DNA of 64,000 bases, taken from contig NZ_CP098518.1 in NCBI RefSeq assembly GCF_023703795.1, forward strand, positions 372,001-436,000, read 5' to 3'. Positions 58,136-64,000 of this stretch are shown one piece after another (positions within the stretch are counted from its first letter, which is position 1; every line of letters begins with the position of its first letter). Under the pieces are notes generated by a model that was not told the origin of the DNA, searched no databases, and was given only the letters and a program-made list of their open reading frames with translations. This stretch comes from Haloplanus sp. HW8-1 (lineage in GTDB: Archaea > Halobacteriota > Halobacteria > Halobacteriales > Haloferacaceae). Made by a program: the position numbers and the translations under genes.

Positions 58136-58921
58136 ATGACCTATCGTGGAGTCGTCCTCGACGTGGACGGGACGGTGGTACGCGGTGACGATCCCATCCC
58201 GGGCGCGGCCGAGGGGCTCGACCGACTGGCGGCGGCAGGCTGTCGACGGCTGTTCGTCTCGAACAACCCGACGAAGCGCCCACCGGCGTACGCCGACAGG
58301 CTCGGACGGGCCGGCTTCGACGTCGACCCCACCGAGATCCTCACCGCCGGGACGGTCACCACCACCTATCTCGCCGACAGACACGCCGACGACGCGCTTT
58401 TCGTCGTCGGCGAACCGGCACTCGTCGACCAACTGACCGACGCCGGACTGACCGTCGTCACCGACGAAAGGCGCGCCGACACCGTCGTCCTCTCCATCGA
58501 CCGCGCTTTCGACTACGACCGCCTCGCCGCGGCGCTCCGGGTGTGTGCGGACGGCGACGTCACGCTCGTCGGCACCGATCCAGACATGGTGATCCCCGCC
58601 GCCGAGGGCGACCTCCCCGGGTCGGGAGCGATCATCAACGCCGTCGCCGGAGTGGCCGGACGCGATCCCGACGTCGTTTTGGGGAAACCCTCCGATCCCG
58701 CGCTCCGGATGGTTCGTGACCGCCTCGACGTGCCGCCGGCCGAGTGTCTGGTCGTCGGCGATCGCCTCGATACCGACGTGGCGCTCGGCGAACGCGCCGG
58801 GATGACGACGGCGTTGGTCCGCACCGGCATCACCGACGAGACGGATCTGCGCCGGAGCGACGTCTCCCCCGACTACGTCCTCGACTCGCTGGCCGAGGTC
58901 GGACGGATCCTCGACGGTTAG
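58136..58921 (+). CDS. HAD-IIA family phosphatase (NagD-like)
   Basis: The protein has 261 residues. HAD motifs: VVLDVDGTVVRG (nucleophile Asp near residue 9), VSNNPTKRPP (Ser/Asn motif 2), GKPSDPALRM (Lys) and VGDRLDTDVALGERAG (acidic motif 4). The HAD-IIA cap lies between. Relatives hydrolyse p-nitrophenyl phosphate, ribonucleotide monophosphates or glycerol phosphate. Substrate unknown. The stop shares bases 58918-58921 with the convergent trkA-like gene, so the transcripts overlap tail to tail. Confidence 0.84.
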   Translation: MTYRGVVLDVDGTVVRGDDPIPGAAEGLDRLAAAGCRRLFVSNNPTKRPPAYADRLGRAGFDVDPTEILTAGTVTTTYLADRHADDALFVVGEPALVDQLTDAGLTVVTDERRADTVVLSIDRAFDYDRLAAALRVCADGDVTLVGTDPDMVIPAAEGDLPGSGAIINAVAGVAGRDPDVVLGKPSDPALRMVRDRLDVPPAECLVVGDRLDTDVALGERAGMTTALVRTGITDETDLRRSDVSPDYVLDSLAEVGRILDG

Positions 58922-59571
58922 CCACGGAGCAGATTCAACACTTCGTCGACCACGTCGGGTTCGACCGCGATGACGTAGCGCTTGCCCGGCGTGAGCGTCG
59001 TGTCCGGTCGCGCTACCCGCTCCCCATCGTCGTCCGAGATGACGAGCGTGCCCGCAGGGAAGCGCGTCTCCCGGAGTTTCTTGTTCGCGGCCGGGGCGCC
59101 CTCCTTGACCCGGACTTCGACGATGTCGAGAGATCCCGTCACGTCGGCGAGCGACCGGACGTCGCTCCCCTCGATCTCGTTGACGGCCACGCGGGCCCCT
59201 GCGTCCTCGGGGAACACCGTCTCGTCGACGAACCGGGTGTAGCCCGCCCGTTCGCGGTTGTCGATGCGCGCGACGGTCCGGATGCCGGGTGCCATCTCGG
59301 CGGCCTCCATACAGACCGCCAGGTTCAGCCCCGGCTCCCCCGTCAGGCCGGCGATCACGTCCGCCGACTCGACGCCTGCCTGCTGGAGGATATCGGGCCT
59401 CGAGGCGTCGCCACAGATGACCGTCGCGACGTACTCGTCGGCGATGGCGTCACACCGCTCCGGATTCTGTTCGACGACCGTGAGATCGTGTCCCCGGTCG
59501 TCGAGGGTGGTCGCTGTTTGGAAGCCGACGCGTCCACCGCCCGCGATGATGACGTTGAGGTGGCTTGGCAT
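58918..59571 (-). CDS. TrkA/RCK-type NAD-binding regulatory protein
   Basis: The protein has 217 residues. The N-terminal Rossmann domain opens LNVIIAGGGRVGFQTATTLD (GxGxxG variant GGGRVG) and includes VICGDASRPDILQQAGVESA; the C-terminal RCK_C domain covers about 140-210 (DIVEVRVKEGAPAANKKLRE, TLVISDDDGE). It is the cytoplasmic ligand-gating subunit common to K+ uptake systems. Here its start lies one base after the APC permease stop, an unusual pairing suggesting that it gates that permease. NAD(H) or ATP is the likely ligand. Confidence 0.83.
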   Translation of the reverse strand: MPSHLNVIIAGGGRVGFQTATTLDDRGHDLTVVEQNPERCDAIADEYVATVICGDASRPDILQQAGVESADVIAGLTGEPGLNLAVCMEAAEMAPGIRTVARIDNRERAGYTRFVDETVFPEDAGARVAVNEIEGSDVRSLADVTGSLDIVEVRVKEGAPAANKKLRETRFPAGTLVISDDDGERVARPDTTLTPGKRYVIAVEPDVVDEVLNLLRG

Positions 59572-59572
59572 G

Positions 59573-61033
59573 TCAGTCGTTTCCTGGGATCGGTTGGTCG
59601 GTATCGGGCTCCTCCTCCTCGGACTCCTCCGACCGCAGCAGGACGTAGACGGCGTACGCGGCGGCCCCCAGCCCGATCCAGCCGATGCTGAGGAGGAGCG
59701 CGAGCGTATCCGTCCGGAGAAGATAGCGGACCAGCACGCCCGTCAACAGGAGATTGAGTAGAATCCCGAGGATCGGCGGGAGCGGATAGTACGGCATCTC
59801 GTACGGCCGGTTCATGTCCGGACGTTCCCGGCGAAGCTTGATCACGGAGCCGTTGACGACGATAAACGAGAGCAGAAAGAAGAGACTCGACATGTTGCCC
59901 GCGCTCTGGGTGGGCAACGCGACCGAGCCGAGCATCACCACCCCGCTGGCGAGGATGGCGACGAACGGTGTCCCGTACCGGTGGTGGAGCTGGCCGAACG
60001 AGGGAAGAAGTTGCTCTTCGCGCCCCATCGAGAACGCCACTCGGGAGGAGGCGATCACGACGGCGTTCAGCGCCGTCAGCGTCGAGAAGACGGCGCCGAA
60101 GACGATGATCGCCCCCCCGTTCTGGATCACCGGCAGCCCCGTCGGCATGAACGCCGTCGCCGCCTGGGCGATGCCCGCTTCGCCGGCGGCAGCCAGACCC
60201 TCCGCGCCGAGCGTCCCGATGGCGACGCCGACGACCGCGAGATACACCAGTACCGTCACGCCAAGGCTCACGAAGATGGCCTTGGGAATGTTCTCTCGGG
60301 GGTTCTCCACCTCTTCGGTCACCGTCGTGATGAGGTCGTACCCCTCGAAGGCGATGAACGTCAGTCCCATCGCGGGGAGGATGCTGAAGGCCCCGGCGTC
60401 GCCCGGAAACAGCGGCTGGAACTCGGCCGACGAGAACATCGGCGAGGTGAATCCGAAGGCGACGAAGACGACGAGGATGCTCACCTTGATGAGGGTGAAG
60501 ATGGTCTCGACGCTCCCGCTGGCTGCCGTCGAGAGGGCGTTCAACCCCACGAGCAGAAACACCGCGGCCGACGCCAGCAACACTGCGATCGGCACGCCGG
60601 CGTCGACGACCGGGAGCGCGACGGCCCCCACCGCGTCCGGTGCCGGCGTCACGTCGTAGACGTGGAGGAGTTCGAGGAAGTTCGGAGCAAATCCCAGCGC
60701 GTACAGCCCGCCGGCGATCATGTAGGCGAACCAGAGCATCCACCCCATCAAGAACGAGGAGAAGTCGTCGAACACCTCCCTGACGAAGGCGTACCCACCC
60801 CCACTTTTCGGGATGGACGACGCGAGCTCCGCGTACGACAGCCCGGTGAACGCCGTCACGACGCCGTTGAGGACGAACACCAGGATGGCCGCAGGACCGG
60901 CAATCTCGGCCGCCAGTCCCGTCAGGACGAAGATCCCCGCACCGATCATCGCTCCCATTCCGATCATCGTCGCGTCCAGCAGCCCCAGATCCGCGTCCGG
61001 GGACCGCTCGCCGTGACTGCTCACGATTCCCAC
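59573..61033 (-). CDS. APC family amino acid permease
   Basis: The protein is 486 residues from GTG 61033, or 483 from GTG 61024 (MSSHGERSPDADLGLL); I cannot choose firmly. Twelve helices are visible. MIGMGAMIGAGIFVLTGLAA is the substrate-binding loop of APC transporters, and the tail has two more helices and an acidic end (SEESEEEEPDTD). Substrate cannot be told; related archaeal permeases move cationic or neutral amino acids. The TrkA-type gene follows one base later, so the two are in one operon. Confidence 0.83.
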   Translation of the reverse strand: MGIVSSHGERSPDADLGLLDATMIGMGAMIGAGIFVLTGLAAEIAGPAAILVFVLNGVVTAFTGLSYAELASSIPKSGGGYAFVREVFDDFSSFLMGWMLWFAYMIAGGLYALGFAPNFLELLHVYDVTPAPDAVGAVALPVVDAGVPIAVLLASAAVFLLVGLNALSTAASGSVETIFTLIKVSILVVFVAFGFTSPMFSSAEFQPLFPGDAGAFSILPAMGLTFIAFEGYDLITTVTEEVENPRENIPKAIFVSLGVTVLVYLAVVGVAIGTLGAEGLAAAGEAGIAQAATAFMPTGLPVIQNGGAIIVFGAVFSTLTALNAVVIASSRVAFSMGREEQLLPSFGQLHHRYGTPFVAILASGVVMLGSVALPTQSAGNMSSLFFLLSFIVVNGSVIKLRRERPDMNRPYEMPYYPLPPILGILLNLLLTGVLVRYLLRTDTLALLLSIGWIGLGAAAYAVYVLLRSEESEEEEPDTDQPIPGND

Positions 61034-61273
61034 GCTCCGACGTGACGCTCCGGTAGTCGTCGAGTATCTCCATCCATCGCCTGGCTACCGACGATAAGGG
61101 CGACGAGTTACAAAAAAGTGGGATGCCGCTCCCAGTTGGGGAGAAACCTTCGGGAGGTGGCGGTCTCGGTTCGGCCTGCGGCACCCCTGGGTCTTCGGAG
61201 AAATCAGTGATCTCAGGTTCTCAGGCTGGCGTCTGACGTAACTTTATTTGCGTGCGGGGACGTACCATGGTGT

Positions 61274-61417
61274 ATGGCATCGAACGACAGCCCGTACGTC
61301 TTCCGCGAGAACCCCTCGGACGACGACGGGGAGCGTGAGACGGGGTCGCCGACGAAAGGTCAGGAGGTCGTGATCGTCGACGGCCGGGCGATGAGTTACC
61401 GCTGGTACCGTCGCTGA
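61274..61417 (+). CDS. Small conserved-looking protein (47 aa)
   Basis: The protein MASNDSPYVFRENPSDDDGE continues to VVIVDGRAMSYRWYRR. Codon use is normal, and CTTTATTT at 61242-61249 lies about 25-32 bases before the ATG, so it is probably a leaderless gene. The strand VVIVDG and the basic end YRWYRR make a small domain possible. No family recognised. Convergent with osmC, with 25 bases between stops. Confidence 0.6.
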   Translation: MASNDSPYVFRENPSDDDGERETGSPTKGQEVVIVDGRAMSYRWYRR

Positions 61418-61442
61418 CGCCGTTTTTCGTGGCGATGACTGC

Positions 61443-61841
61443 TCAGAAGGCGTCGCCGTACACGTCGACGTCGGCCTCCAGTTCCTCGCGCAGCGCCGCG
61501 TGAACGTGACAGATGTCCTCGGCACGGGCGACGATCTCGTCGAACTCGTCGTCCGAGAGGTCGGCGGCGACGTGAACCGCGAAGCCGATCGATTCGAGAT
61601 CGTCGTCGTCGTCCAGATCAGCATCCGCGTCGATCTGAATCTTCCCCAGGTCGTCGTGACCGCGCTGTTGGCCGCCGACGCGGAACGCGGGCAGGAAACA
61701 GGAGGCGTACGTCGCGACCAGCGCCGCGTTCGGGTTCGGCCCGGACTCGTCGGTGGCGTCGACGGTGAACTCGAACTCGCCGACCTGGTTGACACACGCG
61801 AATCCCTCTTCGCTGACGGTGATGGTTTCGATGTCGCTCAT
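61443..61841 (-). CDS. OsmC family peroxidase-like protein
   Basis: The protein has 132 residues: MSDIETITVSEEGFACVNQV, then GPNPNAALVATYASCFLPAF with the first redox Cys and DICHVHAALREELEAD with the second. This is the OsmC/Ohr pattern of a Cys pair that reduces organic hydroperoxides, used with lipoyl or other thiols. An extra Cys at residue 16 is unusual but probably not catalytic. Part of the oxidative defence with the peroxiredoxin at 34899 and katG. Confidence 0.85.
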   Translation of the reverse strand: MSDIETITVSEEGFACVNQVGEFEFTVDATDESGPNPNAALVATYASCFLPAFRVGGQQRGHDDLGKIQIDADADLDDDDDLESIGFAVHVAADLSDDEFDEIVARAEDICHVHAALREELEADVDVYGDAF

Positions 61842-61899
61842 TCCACTCTTCGAGAGACGCCGCGGCGTCTAAATTCTGTTCATCCTCGCCGCGCCGCGG

Positions 61900-62634
61900 T
61901 CATCCGTCGGCGTACGGCCGATCGAAGACGTAGCTCTCGTCGCCGTCGAGGACGTGGACCTCGGCGTCGGCGCCGGTCGCCGCGACCTCCCGTTCGACCC
62001 GATCGACGTCGATCTCGATCGGCGGGAAGGTGTCGTAATGCATCGGGAAGACGTGATCGACGTCGAGCCAGTCGGCGGCGATGGCGGCCTGTGCCGGCCC
62101 CATCGTGAAGTGATCGCCGACGGGAAGCGCCGCGGCGTCCGGTTCGAGGAACGTCCCGATCACGTCGCGCATCTCGGACATCAGCCCGGTGTCGCCCGCG
62201 TGATAGAACGCGAAGGCGTCCTCGTCGTCCTCTCGGGTCGGTTGCGTGTCGCCGATCACGTAGCCGGCAGGCATTCCGGCACCGTACTCGTAGTCCGTGC
62301 CGATCCCGTTGGTGTGATCCGCACGGTGCATCGTCACGTACGCGTCGCCACACTCGACGGTCCCGCCGAGGTTCATCCCGATCGTGTCGTCGGCGCCGCG
62401 TTTGTCGGCGACCCAGCCGGTCAGTTCCGGCGTCCCGACGACCGTCGCGTCGGTAAACGCGCTCGCGTCCGCGATGTGGTCGGCGTGGCCGTGGGTCAAC
62501 AGCACGTAATCCGGCGTCGGTACGTCGGACACGTCGAGCGACGTATGGGGATTGTCGAAGAACGGATCGATCAGCAGGCTGGTGCCGTCGACCGCGACGT
62601 ACCACGTGGAGTGGCCGTGCCAGGTGAGTTCCAT
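61900..62634 (-). CDS. Metallo-beta-lactamase fold hydrolase (UPF0173-type)
   Basis: The protein has 244 residues from ATG 62634 ([20 protein letters not shown]). Metal motif: [12 protein letters not shown] (HxHxDH), later [26 protein letters not shown] (D ligand) and [12 protein letters not shown] (H ligand), in the order of the MBL superfamily. This branch is called UPF0173 and its substrate is unknown; small metabolites are likely. No operon partner: the osmC stop is 58 bases downstream and the space upstream is intergenic. Confidence 0.85.
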   Translation of the reverse strand: MELTWHGHSTWYVAVDGTSLLIDPFFDNPHTSLDVSDVPTPDYVLLTHGHADHIADASAFTDATVVGTPELTGWVADKRGADDTIGMNLGGTVECGDAYVTMHRADHTNGIGTDYEYGAGMPAGYVIGDTQPTREDDEDAFAFYHAGDTGLMSEMRDVIGTFLEPDAAALPVGDHFTMGPAQAAIAADWLDVDHVFPMHYDTFPPIEIDVDRVEREVAATGADAEVHVLDGDESYVFDRPYADG

Positions 62635-62755
62635 GGCGTCAGACCGTTGTCCGGACCCGACCGTCAATCTTGCTCCACGTTCGTCCCGACGCCGAAGTGT
62701 GTCAACGACTACTGTGAGATTGGGACATGGCACCTCCTCCCGTCCGCCTGGACAG

Positions 62756-62848
62756 ATGACGCTCGAGCGCATCCGCGAGGTGATCCCCAACCGGGACGAC
62801 GCCGCCGACGAAACGCCGACGGGGCCGGGAGCACCCACTCCGGAGTGA
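62756..62848 (+). CDS. Doubtful 30-residue ORF
   Basis: ATG 62756 opens [20 protein letters not shown] and ends GAPTPE. It is acidic and could be a tiny protein, as haloarchaea encode some, but it has no motif, no clear TATA box and normal background composition. Between 62635 and 62755 nothing else is seen. Confidence 0.25.
   Translation: MTLERIREVIPNRDDAADETPTGPGAPTPE

Positions 62849-64000
<1,152 letters not shown>

Overview
This 64 kb window comes from a haloarchaeon (class Halobacteria). It is GC-rich, and the encoded proteins are strongly acidic. Many genes start at or close to a promoter, with a TATA-like box 22-32 bases before the ATG or GTG. Several families are typical of or confined to haloarchaea: CetZ, HalX and HalOD1 signalling domains, archaeal GTP cyclohydrolase III, Trm56, RNase P component 4, and a tRNA-Trp whose intron carries a box C/D guide RNA. 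I cannot name the genus. No CRISPR array, rRNA, intact insertion sequence or replication origin is visible.

Layout. Positions 1-9.7 kb hold housekeeping and accessory genes: a radical SAM protein cut by the left edge, a membrane-anchored protein kinase, a zinc-ribbon/Hsp20 pair, a CoA-type Nudix hydrolase, a glucosyl-3-phosphoglycerate synthase-like glycosyltransferase, an aldo/keto reductase, a DHH phosphoesterase and an SDR. Positions 9.7-19.4 kb are one tightly overlapped minus-strand operon for a divergent type IV pilus-like machine: a coiled-coil protein, a small secreted or membrane protein, PilB-like ATPase, PilC-like membrane protein and four proteins with a single N-terminal membrane segment, one of them 1025 aa. 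CetZ follows, then an 80 bp near-perfect palindrome between convergent genes. Positions 20-35 kb hold a phosphodiesterase-family protein, regulators, an SPFH protein, an AEC carrier, a divergent cytosine deaminase/cytosine permease pair, Trm56, two glycosyltransferases, RNase P component 4, a YhbY-like RNA-binding protein, MscS, an HD protein, a peroxiredoxin and TatA. Positions 35.8-37.8 kb look decayed around a crcB pair: one gene broken by an amber codon, one frameshifted remnant and one weak stress-protein remnant. Positions 38.4-46.9 kb hold a second, more canonical PilB/PilC locus with five pilin-like proteins, followed by a convergent sixth.

Positions 48-64 kb contain a GlcD-type FAD oxidase, a HalX response regulator, small zinc-ribbon and one-helix proteins, the intron-containing tRNA-Trp, an RND-family exporter, a HalOD1 gene whose tail overlaps the start of a broken regulator gene, an alanine/serine-glyoxylate aminotransferase, GTP cyclohydrolase III, a HAD phosphatase, an APC permease with a TrkA/RCK partner, OsmC, an MBL-fold hydrolase, and katG, which is cut by the right edge.

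The genes that most clearly work together are the two pilus operons, codA with codB, the two glycosyltransferases, the two CrcB subunits, and the permease/TrkA pair. Peroxiredoxin, OsmC and KatG add oxidative-stress capacity. The GlcD-type oxidase and the glyoxylate aminotransferase lie about 6 kb apart and could join glycolate/glyoxylate metabolism to amino acids, but that link is inferred.
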